Part shown: positions 7,808-16,385 of the stretch, piece after piece
Layout: every line of letters begins with the position of its first letter
Numbering within the stretch: the first letter of the stretch is position 1
Assembly (NCBI GenBank): GCA_958295745.1
Contig: OY282370.1
Coordinates: 620,001 to 684,000, forward strand
Source: an uncultured Acidimicrobiia bacterium
Lineage (GTDB): Bacteria > Actinomycetota > Acidimicrobiia > Spongiisociales > Spongiisociaceae
Reading direction: 5' to 3'
DNA length: 64,000 nt
Position numbers and translations under genes: made by a program
The notes under the pieces: model-generated
What the model saw: the letters and a program-made list of their open reading frames with translations, nothing else
Database searches by the model: none
Told to the model about the DNA's origin: nothing

Positions 7808-8971
7808 ATGAGCTACTACGACACCGCACCTGACCCCCGCCCGGAGGTGGAGCTGGTCCGGTTCGGGCGTCTGCTGCGGGACCGGGGGGTGAACGTGGGG
7901 GCCGGGCAGGTGGTGTCCTACGCGAAGGCGGCGGCCTGCCTGGATCCGGCGGCTGTCGAGGATCTGTATTGGGCGGGGCGCATCACCCTGGTCAACCGCG
8001 CAGCGGATCTGGCCGTCTACGACGCCGCCTTCGACCACTTCTTCATCGGAACGGAGAGCGGCCCTCCCCCGCCCCGGCTGGCGGTGGCCGCCGCCGGCGG
8101 CGACACGAGCGGCTTGGAAGAGGTCTCGCTCGGCGGCGGCTACCAGGAGATCGGGGTGCTGGAGGCGGGGGACGACGATCTCCCGTCCGCCGGAGGCCCC
8201 AGGGCTTCGAGCGCCGAGATCCTGCGCACCAAGAACTTCGACCAATGGACCGAGGACGAGTTCCGGCGGCTGGCGCGGCTCCTCCCCGACCTCCGCCCGC
8301 CGCAGAGGCGAAGCCGCCGCACCCGCCCCTCGTCGAGGGGTCCGGGCATCGACCTGCGGAGCAGCGTCCGCGGCTCCCTGCGGTACGGGGGCGACCTGAT
8401 CCGGCTGCGAAGACGGCGCCGGGTGGAGCGGCCCCGTCCTGTGGTGCTGATCGTGGACGTGTCGGGGTCGATGGCCGGTTTCTCCCGGGCCTTGGTGCAG
8501 TTCTCATACGGGATGAGCCGCGCCTCCCGCCGGGTGGAGGTCTTCTGCTTCGGTACCCGCCTCACCCGCCTCACCGATGCCATGAGGGTGCGGGACCCCG
8601 ACTCGGCCCTCGACGAGGCGGCCGAACGGGTGGTGGACTGGGACGGGGGCACCAGGATCGGTGAATCGCTGGGCGCCTACGTGACCAGGTGGGGCAACTA
8701 CCGCTTCAACCGGGGTGCGGTGGTGATCATCTGCTCCGACGGCCTGGAGCGGGGCGAGCCGAAACAGCTGGCCCGGGCCATGCGGAGATTGTCCCGCCAA
8801 ACCCACGCCGTCGTCTGGGTGAACCCCCTGGCAGGCGATCCCAAGTTCCAACCCCTGGCCCGGGGGCTGGTGGCCGCCCTCCCCTACGTGGACCGGCTGA
8901 TAGCGGGCCACAATGTCATCAGCCTGGAAGAGCTGGCCAAGTCGGTAGCCGCCCTGGATCGACCGCTCTGA
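7808..8971 (+). CDS. VWA-domain protein (CoxE-like)
   Basis: A 387-residue protein. Its C-terminal von Willebrand A domain carries the MIDAS motif DVSGS near residues 217-221 and DGGTRIG near 280. The N-terminal RFGRLLRDRGVNVGAGQ segment is typical of CoxE/YehP-type proteins. CoxE works with the MoxR ATPase CoxD in maturing the active site of Mo hydroxylases. Its position downstream of set 1 and the MoxR gene supports that role here, although an insertion now separates the two. The middle region (about 85-140) is low-complexity and probably a linker. No clear Shine-Dalgarno precedes the ATG. Confidence 0.85.
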   Translation: MSYYDTAPDPRPEVELVRFGRLLRDRGVNVGAGQVVSYAKAAACLDPAAVEDLYWAGRITLVNRAADLAVYDAAFDHFFIGTESGPPPPRLAVAAAGGDTSGLEEVSLGGGYQEIGVLEAGDDDLPSAGGPRASSAEILRTKNFDQWTEDEFRRLARLLPDLRPPQRRSRRTRPSSRGPGIDLRSSVRGSLRYGGDLIRLRRRRRVERPRPVVLIVDVSGSMAGFSRALVQFSYGMSRASRRVEVFCFGTRLTRLTDAMRVRDPDSALDEAAERVVDWDGGTRIGESLGAYVTRWGNYRFNRGAVVIICSDGLERGEPKQLARAMRRLSRQTHAVVWVNPLAGDPKFQPLARGLVAALPYVDRLIAGHNVISLEELAKSVAALDRPL

Positions 8972-9282
8972 GGCAACCACCAACCCACGCCCCTCCCCGA
9001 GCACACCCCTTCCGAGAACGCGAAAAACCTCCCCCCGCAGGCCCCCCCATTCTGGGCCCTTCCCCCACCGCCGCCACTCAGTATCGGAACTTTGCCGGCC
9101 GCAGAGGGCCGGACCCGGCTCAAGGGGTGAGCCGTGCGGGTCCCGATATGATCACCGCCCCTCTCTAGAACCCGGCGGCGATGTTTGTGCTTTGGTATCG
9201 AACACTATACAACGTATAGGTGACAAAGACAATGGTCTTGTTCGGGCGATATCGCGACAACCGACCGCCCGATATCACACGA
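8972..9282. other. Convergent intergenic region with predicted three-way RNA fold
   Basis: No gene is supported in these 311 bp between the convergent coxE-like and aminotransferase genes. The C-rich first part is followed by nested inverted repeats at 9082-9148: outer TATCGG/CCGATA (9082-9087, 9143-9148), hairpin CCGGCC/GGCCGG (9095-9100, 9107-9112) and hairpin ACCC-GGCTCA/TGAGCC-GTGC-GGGT (9113-9141). There is no U tract, so a classical terminator is not obvious. The right part is AT-richer and contains TATACAACGTATA and GGGCG/CGCCC half repeats near the aminotransferase stop. Confidence 0.5.
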
Positions 9283-10575
9283 CTATCCGCCGTCCAGCTC
9301 GGCGGTCAGGTCTTCGACCGCTTCCACCAAGCCGTCCAGATCGGCCTGGGTCATGGCGGTGGACAGACAAGCCATCCCCCGCGACGCCAGGAAGAATCCC
9401 CGGTTCATCAGCCCTAGATGGATCAGTTTCCCCAGCCGGGGGTCGGCGCGCCGGACGGGGCGGCTGTCGGTTATCTCTTCCGCGGTGGCGTGGATGTTGA
9501 ACAGCGACCCGGCGCCGGTCACCCGGGCCGGGGCCTGGTTCTTCTCGAGGACGCCGTTGAGCTGGGCGGCCAGCCATTCCCCTTTTTCGTTCAGGTCGTA
9601 GATCGCGTCCGCGGTGAGGGATTCCAGCGTGACGATTCCCGCGGCGGCGCTGACCGGGTTCCCGTTGAAGGTTCCGCCCCACGAGATGCTCCCCTCCGTC
9701 GGGTGGAGCAAGGCCATCACGTCCTTCCGCCCGCCTACCGCGCCTATCGGAAAACCGCCGCCGATGATCTTCCCGAAGGTGGTCAGATCGGGGCGGATCC
9801 CGTGTACGGCCTGGGCGCCCCCCTGGTGGAGGCGGAAGGTGACGATCTCATCGAAGACCAGCAAGAATCCCATCCGCCCGGCGGCCTCCCTCAGGAAATC
9901 TAGGAAATCCCGGTCGGCGGCCACCACGCCCCCGGCGCCCAGCACCGGCTCGACCATCACCGCCGCCAACGAGCCGGCGTTCTCCGCCAGGACGGCCTCG
10001 CATCCGGAGATGTCGTTGTAGGGGAGGGTCACCACCAGGTCGCCTATCCGGGCCGGCACCCCCGCCGCAGGCGCGGCGCTGTAGTCGTGGGTGCCGTGGT
10101 AGCTCCCCTCGAACCGGGCCGTCAGCGGACGTCCGGTGAAGGCGCGGGCCAGCCGGAGGGCGGCCATGGTCGCTTCCGTCCCGGAGTTCGTGAACCTGAT
10201 CTGCTCGACCGACGCGACCCGGCCGGCCATCATCTCGGCCAGCCGCACCTCCTGCTCGGTGGGAGAGGAGAAGGCGGTGCCGCGGGCGGCCGCCGCCCAG
10301 GCCGCCGCCAGGACATCGGGGTGGGCGTGGCCGAGTATCAGGGAGGTGTAGTTGTTTAGGAAGTCGACCCGGCGGTTGCCGTCGAGGTCCACTATCCCGC
10401 ACCCGGACCCGCTCTCCAGGACCGGGGCGAACGGAGGGAAGAAGGTGGTGGTCCGGGTCGTTCCCCCGGGGAGCACCGCCGCCGCCCGTTCGGACTGCTC
10501 CCTCGATCGGGGGTTGCGGGCCAGATACTCTTCTTCGGCCCGGCGAAGGGCCCGGTCGATTTCGGGTGCGCTCAC
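9283..10575 (-). CDS. Class III PLP aminotransferase (glutamate-1-semialdehyde aminomutase-like)
   Basis: A 430-residue fold-type I PLP enzyme. It shows the NSGTEATMAALRLAR phosphate-site segment, VFDEIVTFR and the Schiff-base Lys269 in TTFGKIIGGG. The sequence resembles HemL-type aminomutases and related class III transaminases. A dedicated heme role is uncertain because no heme genes are nearby. The GTG at 10575 has GGGGAG five bases upstream and gives VSAPEIDRA; an in-frame ATG at 10623 would add 16 residues without homology features. It is convergent with the coxE-like gene and diverges from the solute-binding protein gene, with a shared 150-bp promoter region. Confidence 0.85.
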   Translation of the reverse strand: MSAPEIDRALRRAEEEYLARNPRSREQSERAAAVLPGGTTRTTTFFPPFAPVLESGSGCGIVDLDGNRRVDFLNNYTSLILGHAHPDVLAAAWAAAARGTAFSSPTEQEVRLAEMMAGRVASVEQIRFTNSGTEATMAALRLARAFTGRPLTARFEGSYHGTHDYSAAPAAGVPARIGDLVVTLPYNDISGCEAVLAENAGSLAAVMVEPVLGAGGVVAADRDFLDFLREAAGRMGFLLVFDEIVTFRLHQGGAQAVHGIRPDLTTFGKIIGGGFPIGAVGGRKDVMALLHPTEGSISWGGTFNGNPVSAAAGIVTLESLTADAIYDLNEKGEWLAAQLNGVLEKNQAPARVTGAGSLFNIHATAEEITDSRPVRRADPRLGKLIHLGLMNRGFFLASRGMACLSTAMTQADLDGLVEAVEDLTAELDGG

Positions 10576-10724
10576 CTTGCTCCCCTTTCTTCCGTCGCTC
10601 CGTTGCGGCGCCAACGGTAACAACCCGGCGGCGAAGTTCCCGCTGCGCCCCGCTGCGAAGACGGAGGAGGACGGGGTAGACGGCCCTCGATAATATGATG
10701 AGAGAACACGACGACGGGAAGTTC

Positions 10725-12056
10725 ATGAACGACGCACGGTTGAGAAGGGGGCGGCGCCTGCCTCTGTTGCTGGTCGTGCTTCTGTGGGCGGCCGCCTGCG
10801 GCGGGGACAGGACGGACGAACAACCGGATCCCGCCCCAACCACCGCCGTCCAAACAACCGCCGCACAGACCACCGCCGCCCAAACCGCCCCTGCCGACGC
10901 CGCGGTCCTGGAGGTGCCGGAAGGCGGCGCGATACAGATAGGTTCGCTCCAGGCCATGACCGGCGACATCGGCTATCTGGGGGTTCCCCATCATCGGATT
11001 ACCCTGCTGGCAGTGGAGGACTACGGCCCGATCATGGGGCGTGAGGTGTCGGTGGCCGGCCCGGTGGACACCCTGTGCTCTACGGAGGGGGGATCGGCGG
11101 CCGCAGAAGTGATCTCGGATTCTCCGCAGGTGCTGGGGTGGCTGGGCACTTCCTGTTCATCGGCCGCCTCCGCCGCGGCGCCGGCGGTTTCGGAAGGGCT
11201 GATGGTCATGGTTTCCGCGTCGGCCACCGCCCCCTCCCTGACCTCGGATCTGGCAGGCTCGGCGGGAGCGGATTGGAGCAGGGGTTTCTACCGGACCGCC
11301 CCCAACGACCTGTTCTTCGGCCAGGCCGTAGCCGAGTTCGTCAGCTCCCGGCTGGAGCTGGACACCGCGGCGGTGGTCCACACCGGAGACATCTACTCCA
11401 GGGAGATGGTGCAGGCCTTCACGGATCACTTCACCGAGTTGGGGGGTGCGGTTACCGCATCCGGGCAGGTAGACGACGATCCTGACGTTGCCGACCTGCT
11501 GAGCCTGCTGGCGGAGGGCCGACCGCAGGTTGTGTTCTTGCCCTACTACCCGCCGATGGACGACTACATCGTGCAACAGATCAGGGAAACCGCGGAGCTG
11601 GCGAACGCGGTGGTGGTGGGGTACGGCGCCGCCGTCGGCGCCGAGATGGTGCTTCCCGGAACGGATGACTTCTACCTGGTAGGCCCGGTGATGGATCACA
11701 GCGGCAACCGCAGCGAGATCACCGGCCGCACCGCCGACGAGGTGCTGGCCGAATACCGGTCCCGCTACGGGGAGGAGCCGACCTCGCCGTTCTGGGCGCA
11801 GGCCTACGACGCGGCCGCCATGCTGCTGCAGGCGATCGAGTCGGCGGCGGAAGAACAGGGCGGGCCGCTTCTGATCGACCGAGAAGCGCTGCGGTCGGCT
11901 ATGGACGCGACCGACTTTTCCGGGCTCGGCGGCCGCGTGGTATGCGATGACTTCGGCGACTGCGGGGTGGGGCCGGTGGTGCTGCTGGACGTTTCCGGCG
12001 CCCCTTCGGGCAGCATGATGGACTATCTGGTATTCACCTACAACCCTTCCCTGTGA
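10725..12056 (+). CDS. Lipoprotein solute-binding protein (branched-chain amino acid/amide type)
   Basis: A 443-residue periplasmic-binding-protein type I family member. The first 25 residues form a lipoprotein signal (RRGRRL, hydrophobic stretch, lipobox WAAAC), followed by a Thr/Gln-rich linker with TTAAQ repeats. The receptor domain begins near IQIGSLQAMTGD and resembles LivJ/amide-type substrate receptors of ABC transporters, so it would sit outside the membrane and capture a small amino or amide ligand. No permease or ATPase genes are adjacent, so it may serve a distant transporter or act as a sensor. ATG 10725 is preferred over 10695 because GGGAA precedes it and the signal length is then normal. 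Confidence 0.85.
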   Translation: MNDARLRRGRRLPLLLVVLLWAAACGGDRTDEQPDPAPTTAVQTTAAQTTAAQTAPADAAVLEVPEGGAIQIGSLQAMTGDIGYLGVPHHRITLLAVEDYGPIMGREVSVAGPVDTLCSTEGGSAAAEVISDSPQVLGWLGTSCSSAASAAAPAVSEGLMVMVSASATAPSLTSDLAGSAGADWSRGFYRTAPNDLFFGQAVAEFVSSRLELDTAAVVHTGDIYSREMVQAFTDHFTELGGAVTASGQVDDDPDVADLLSLLAEGRPQVVFLPYYPPMDDYIVQQIRETAELANAVVVGYGAAVGAEMVLPGTDDFYLVGPVMDHSGNRSEITGRTADEVLAEYRSRYGEEPTSPFWAQAYDAAAMLLQAIESAAEEQGGPLLIDREALRSAMDATDFSGLGGRVVCDDFGDCGVGPVVLLDVSGAPSGSMMDYLVFTYNPSL

Positions 12057-12102
12057 TATCGGAATCGGGCCTGCGCAGGCGAGACCCCCGGAGAGGCGAG
12101 CC

Positions 12103-13404
12103 TCAGGGACCGAGCAGGGCGGCGGGCACCACCGCTATCCCGTCGGTGCGGCGGTAGGCGAACCCGCCGGTGGTGACCACCGCGGCATCGAGAAGGCCGT
12201 CGCCGATCTCCCGGCGCAGCCAGTTCAGATGGCGGACGTCGCGGTCATCTACCGTCCGTGACAGCTTCACCTCCACGGCCACGATCCGGCCGTCGCGCCG
12301 CTCCACCGCGAAGTCCACTTCCCTCTGATTGCCCCTCTTTCTCATGTGGTGCACCTCGGCTTCACAGGCTTGGGCGTATACCCGCAGGTCGAGGGCCACC
12401 AGCGACTCGAACAGCGCTCCCAGCAGGGTTCCATCCCGCGGGACCGGCGGCCCGGTTGCTTTGGCTTGGAGCAACGCTTCAGCGCCTATGCCGAGGAGCG
12501 TCACCGCCAGGGCGGGATCGGCCAGGCAATGCTTCGGTCCGCGGGCCAGCTTCGCCAATCGATTCCTGGTGGGTATCCAGGCCGGAACAGGGTCCAGTAT
12601 CCAGAGCCGCTCGAGAGCGTCGATATAGCGGTCTGTGGCCTTGCGGTTGGGTTTGTGTCCATGGCCCGCGGTTGCGGCGTCCCGTATCGTCTCGTAGGAA
12701 GCCGCAGTCGACGAAGCCGCGGCATAGGCCGTCATCCACCGGCGGAGCGCGGCAGGGCGGCGGATGGGTCGGCCGGCTTCGGCGAAGTCGGACTCGATGA
12801 TACGGTTCACATACCCCCTGAGAGCGGCGCGGCGCCCGCGGCCGGACAAACCCGCCAAGCCGGGCAACCCGCCCCCCGTGATCTCGGCCGTGTAGTCCTC
12901 CAATCCGGCGGCCGTTCGTCCGCCGATATCAGGGCGGCCTCCCGCCATCAGCTCCGACAGGCTGACCGTCGGGGACCGCAGCGCCGGGTTGCCCCGCCGT
13001 TCCGAGAGGGCGAGAGGGCGCATACGGATGCTCACGATGCGGCCGGCGCCCGTATGGACGGGCTGATCGGTCGGCGATGCGGAGCCGGTGAGAATGAAGC
13101 GGCCCGGACGGAAGTCGCGGTCGACCGCCCTACGGACGACGTCCCATGAAGGGGGATAACGCTGCCATTCGTCTATGACGATCGGTTCGACCGCTCTCGA
13201 CAGACGCCCCGGATCGGCGGTTACGACTTCGAGCGTCTCCGGATCGTCCAACTCGAACAGGGTTCCGGCTCTTTGCATCGCCGTGGTCGTCTTGCCCACT
13301 CCCCTGGCGCCGTCCAGGCTTACGGCGGGCAGACCCGACAGCAGCTCGTCCAGCTCATCGTCCACGACCCGGCGTCGGTAGGCGGCGCTCATATTCTGCA
13401 TCAT
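12103..13404 (-). CDS. AAA ATPase with DUF4143 C-terminal domain
   Basis: A 433-residue ATPase of the AAA_14/DUF4143 type. It has Walker A GARGVGKT at 32-39, Walker B IVIDEWQ near 75-81 and the sensor segment FILTGSASP. A C-terminal part with a nuclease-like fold contains REVDFAVER and VAVEVKLSR, resembling the core of restriction-type nucleases (D...ExK). The cellular role of this widespread family is unknown; it is often mobile or defence-associated. ATG 13404 or ATG 13392 could be the start. Four 23-bp repeats lie immediately upstream and may control it. Confidence 0.85.
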   Translation of the reverse strand: MMQNMSAAYRRRVVDDELDELLSGLPAVSLDGARGVGKTTTAMQRAGTLFELDDPETLEVVTADPGRLSRAVEPIVIDEWQRYPPSWDVVRRAVDRDFRPGRFILTGSASPTDQPVHTGAGRIVSIRMRPLALSERRGNPALRSPTVSLSELMAGGRPDIGGRTAAGLEDYTAEITGGGLPGLAGLSGRGRRAALRGYVNRIIESDFAEAGRPIRRPAALRRWMTAYAAASSTAASYETIRDAATAGHGHKPNRKATDRYIDALERLWILDPVPAWIPTRNRLAKLARGPKHCLADPALAVTLLGIGAEALLQAKATGPPVPRDGTLLGALFESLVALDLRVYAQACEAEVHHMRKRGNQREVDFAVERRDGRIVAVEVKLSRTVDDRDVRHLNWLRREIGDGLLDAAVVTTGGFAYRRTDGIAVVPAALLGP

Positions 13405-13422
13405 AACCGTTCATGGAGGCCC

Positions 13423-13505
13423 CCAGGGTACAAAACGTCCACCATCCAGGGTACAATTTGCCCCTCACCCAGGGTACAAAACGCCCCATCCCAACGGTAC
13501 AATCC
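13423..13505. repeat. Four 23-bp-spaced repeats upstream of the DUF4143 ATPase
   Basis: GGTAC cores start at 13427, 13450, 13473 and 13496, exactly 23 bp apart. The first three copies share CCAGGGTACAA; on the minus strand this reads TTGTACCCTGG. The last copy is degenerate (AACGGTACAATCC). The array begins about 20 bp before the start of the minus-strand ATPase gene, so it overlaps its promoter. Spacing of about two helical turns suggests cooperative binding of a regulator, or iterons. No spacer variability or cas genes, so not CRISPR. Confidence 0.8.
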
Positions 13506-13544
13506 GTCCGGGTCCCGAGACCGTATCCGAACAGAGCCGAACCT

Positions 13545-15095
13545 TCACTCCTGCCTGCGGGGCAGCGACTCGCAGGCCCGCCCGTCGCCGTTCCCGTCGA
13601 GCTTCGCCACGTCGCCGTAGTGGGGGAAGTAGCGGTCGAACCACTCCTGGGCGTCCTCCCGGGTATCGAAGTCGGAGCAGTTCTTCGTGTTGCCCGGATC
13701 GGGCGGCCGGGCGCCGCCTCCGGGAGTGTCCGCCGGAGGGTCGGCGGGGGCCGCGGGGCCTGCGCCGGACGAGGGCGCAACCGGCGACAGAAGAGTCGGG
13801 AACTCCAGGCCGGGCGTTTCCAACACCGGGAAATCCAGGAAAGGGGTGGCGATGTCGATCGTCAAACCGGCGCAGACGCCGGTCAACAACCCGCTCAGGT
13901 AGTCGGCCTCCCGCCGATCTACCGACAGCCCCCATCTGGCCTTGGTGCCGACCCATCCCGCCACATACGGACAGGTGAAGTCGCGGTTGGAAGGCATCCA
14001 CTCGGCCGGGTCGGAGGCGCTCTTCCTACGGTTCGACCGGGCAGTCACCGCTATCAGGGCCGCCTCGTCGTTGGCGAAGGCCTCCCGGAGGTCCGCGCCC
14101 CATCCCGAAGCCCCGGAATCCCACGCCTCCGCCAAGGGCACCAGATGGTCGATGTCCAATGACGATGCGGCGTCCACCCATACATCGTCGTAATGGGAGT
14201 ACCACCGGCCGGCAATGATCCAGCATGTCCGGTTGGGGTCGTACACGATATCGATCCTCGAATCCCGGATCAGCACCTCCCGGCGGGTGTCGCATCCGTC
14301 CCTGTCCAAGTCGCTCCAATGGGCGAACAGATCCCGGTCGTATCCGGTACGGCGTTCGGAGGCGACGGTCAGACCGGCGAGCACCTCTTCGGCGGCCATG
14401 GCGTCCGGGGATGCTGGGGAGGCCGGGGCGGAACCTCCGGGCAGGGAAACGAGGCCGAGGGCCCTGGCCAGGAAGGTCGCCATCTGCCCGCGGGTAACCG
14501 GTTCGTAAGGGCAGTACCGAACCGGATCGGCGGAGCAGCCTGCGGTGACCTCGGCGGCGGCCAGAGCGTCGATGTTGGCGGCGTGGCGGTTGCCGGCGGT
14601 GTCGGCGAACCCGGCGGTCGGTCCGGCGTCCAGGTCGAAAGCCCGCACCAGGAAGGTCGCCATCTGCCCGCGGGTAACCGGTTCGTAAGGGCAGTACCGA
14701 ACCGGTTCGGCGCTGCATCCGGAGGTGATGCCCAGCTCGGCCAGGCGCTCCACATAGGGCGCCCACCACAGGCCGGCGGACACATCGGCGAATCGGGTCG
14801 GCGCCTGCGACTGAGCATGGCCCGCGGCCCGGATCATCCAAACCCCCATGACCCACCGCCGGAACGGCCTCTCGGGGCAGATGCGTCCGTCGCCGCATTC
14901 CGTCCCCGCCAGGATTCCTTCGGCGGCCAGGACGTCGATGGCCGGTTCATGGGCCCCGCCGTCGTCGTCTCCGAAGGTGTTCTGTGCGGCGGCGTCCAGC
15001 GCCCATACCGACAATGCCGCCGCGGCCAGCACCGCCGCCAAGACGGCGCGGCGCCTCCATACAGGTCCGGCAGGACCCGATTCTACGATGCCCAT
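13545..15095 (-). CDS. Secreted SLH-like / HNH nuclease / Excalibur-domain protein
   Basis: A 516-residue exported protein. Residues 1-40 form a signal peptide (RRRAVLAAVLAAAALS ... DAAAQ). Three S-layer-homology-like segments follow, two of them ending in YCPYEPVTRGQMATFL. Next comes an HNH/DUF1524-type nuclease domain with DIDHLVPLAEAW and SNRRKSASDPAEWMP, then a Pro/Ala linker. At the C-terminus is an Excalibur calcium-binding motif (DGNGDGRACES). SLH segments usually anchor proteins to the cell wall, so this may be a surface-held nuclease. ATG 15095 is chosen because the signal peptide follows at once; the frame stays open upstream to 15263 with no coding character. A 58-bp exact repeat lies inside the SLH part. 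Confidence 0.8.
   Translation of the reverse strand: MGIVESGPAGPVWRRRAVLAAVLAAAALSVWALDAAAQNTFGDDDGGAHEPAIDVLAAEGILAGTECGDGRICPERPFRRWVMGVWMIRAAGHAQSQAPTRFADVSAGLWWAPYVERLAELGITSGCSAEPVRYCPYEPVTRGQMATFLVRAFDLDAGPTAGFADTAGNRHAANIDALAAAEVTAGCSADPVRYCPYEPVTRGQMATFLARALGLVSLPGGSAPASPASPDAMAAEEVLAGLTVASERRTGYDRDLFAHWSDLDRDGCDTRREVLIRDSRIDIVYDPNRTCWIIAGRWYSHYDDVWVDAASSLDIDHLVPLAEAWDSGASGWGADLREAFANDEAALIAVTARSNRRKSASDPAEWMPSNRDFTCPYVAGWVGTKARWGLSVDRREADYLSGLLTGVCAGLTIDIATPFLDFPVLETPGLEFPTLLSPVAPSSGAGPAAPADPPADTPGGGARPPDPGNTKNCSDFDTREDAQEWFDRYFPHYGDVAKLDGNGDGRACESLPRRQE
14468..14705. repeat. Two 58-bp identical segments, 180 bp apart
   Basis: 14468-14525 and 14648-14705 are identical and encode the repeated SLH motif (VRYCPYEPVTRGQMATFL). 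The 180-bp spacing equals 60 codons, one SLH repeat. Exact identity in DNA, including third positions, indicates a recent duplication or gene conversion between repeats. Confidence 0.9.
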
Positions 15096-15223
15096 CGGGA
15101 TGGAATATACCCCGAAGCAGGAGGGCCGCAGACCGGTAGGATGCGGGTGGACTCCGTATCGAGAAATCATCGAGGAACCGGCCGATCCGGACGTACATCT
15201 GTCAGCCGAGAAGCCGCCAGGAA

Positions 15224-15288
15224 GAACATCCGATGACAAAGAACATCCGATGACAAAGAACATCCGATGACGGAGAACATCCGATGAC
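15224..15288 (+). repeat. 17-bp tandem repeat (about four copies) creating coupled mini-ORFs
   Basis: GAACATCCGATGAC plus AAA/AAA/GGA spacers repeats at 15224, 15241, 15258 and 15275. Because 17 is not a multiple of 3, each ATG (15233, 15250, 15267) opens a six-codon frame (M-T-K/E-N-I-R) whose TGA overlaps the next ATG as ATGA. The last ATG, 15284, is the start of the LLM oxidoreductase gene. Confidence 0.9.
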
Positions 15289-16327
15289 TATGGGACGCGT
15301 GGGTATGTGCTTCCTCGACCGGCCCGGCCCCCGCCGCCAGGCAGCCCTCGCCCGTCGGATGGAGGAACTCGGCTACGAATCCGTCTGGGTGTGCGAGACT
15401 CGCACCGCCCGGGACGCCGTATCGGTGCTGGGCGCCGCCGCCTACGCCACCGACCGGATCAAATTGGGAACCGGGGTGGTCAACTCGTGGACCCGGCCTG
15501 CTTCGTTGATGGCTTTGACCTTCGCCACCCTCGACGAGCTGGCGCCGGGCCGGATGCTGCTCGGCGTCGGTGCTTACTGGGATCCCCTGGCCTGGAACCA
15601 GGGCATCCACCGGCGGAAACCCATCAAGCAGATGCGGGAGTACATAGAGGTGGTGCGGCGGCTCCTGGACATGGAGACGGTCACCTTCGAGGGGGAGCTG
15701 GTACAGGTCCGCGACCTGCGCCTGGATCTGGGGGAAGGGGTGGAGCGCATCCCGAAGCGGATACCTATATATATAGGGGCGACCGGGCCGCAGATGCTGG
15801 CCCTGTCCGGCGAGCTGGCCGACGGCGTGATGCTCAACGGTTTCACCTCCCTCACCTACCTGGCCGGCGCCCTGGAACAAATCGAGAAGGGGGCGAGGCG
15901 GGCAGGCAGGCGAATGGCGGACCTCGACCTGCCCCAGACCGTCGTAATCGCCATGGACGAGGACGAGGAGCGGGCGCTGGAGGCGGCCACCCGCATGACC
16001 GCCATGTACCTGGGGCAGCAGCCCCACATCGCCCTGGCGAGCGGCGTCGACCAGGACCTGCTGGACCGGGTGCGGGCGGCCATGGGAGGCTGGCCCCCCG
16101 TCGAGGGCGGCATCGAAGCGGCCATGCCCCTGGTTCCGGTAGAGGTGGTGCGGTCGCTCACCGCGGCCGGCACCCCGGAACAATGCCTGGAACAGGCGGC
16201 CGCCTACTCGATCCGCCCCAACATATACCCGGCGCTGCTCCCCATCACCGAGAACTACGAAGACATCATCGAGGTGTTCGCCCCCCGCCGCCGGCACACC
16301 ACGACCCTGGACTCAACTGCAGATTGA
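15284..16327 (+). CDS. LLM-class (luciferase-like) flavin/F420-dependent oxidoreductase
   Basis: A 347-residue TIM-barrel monooxygenase/oxidoreductase of the bacterial luciferase family. Family features are the N-terminal RVGMCFLDRPGPRRQAALAR strand-helix, LGTGVVNSWTRPASLMA, LGVGAYWDPLAW and IPIYIGATGPQML. Most actinobacterial members use coenzyme F420 and some use FMN; the sequence alone does not decide. The substrate is unknown. The initiation region is a 17-bp tandem array with overlapping leader mini-ORFs. A fragment nearly identical to its C-terminus (ENYEDIIEVFA) recurs at 17410-17445. Confidence 0.88.
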   Translation: MTMGRVGMCFLDRPGPRRQAALARRMEELGYESVWVCETRTARDAVSVLGAAAYATDRIKLGTGVVNSWTRPASLMALTFATLDELAPGRMLLGVGAYWDPLAWNQGIHRRKPIKQMREYIEVVRRLLDMETVTFEGELVQVRDLRLDLGEGVERIPKRIPIYIGATGPQMLALSGELADGVMLNGFTSLTYLAGALEQIEKGARRAGRRMADLDLPQTVVIAMDEDEERALEAATRMTAMYLGQQPHIALASGVDQDLLDRVRAAMGGWPPVEGGIEAAMPLVPVEVVRSLTAAGTPEQCLEQAAAYSIRPNIYPALLPITENYEDIIEVFAPRRRHTTTLDSTAD

Positions 16328-16385
16328 CCGACAGGCCGGACGTGATAGTCGTAGGATTGTCGTACACCGACCGTACCCTGAGGTG

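Noticed and set aside
641-8971. Form I carbon monoxide dehydrogenase operon
   Set aside because: Gene content is cox-like, but the large subunit lacks the AYxCSFR active-site loop.
13423-13505. CRISPR array
   Set aside because: Repeats are about 11 bp with a 23-bp period, too short for CRISPR repeats and spacers, and no cas genes are present.
15224-15288. CRISPR or iteron array
   Set aside because: The 17-bp units are contiguous, contain start codons and end exactly in the gene start, so they are a duplicated initiation region.
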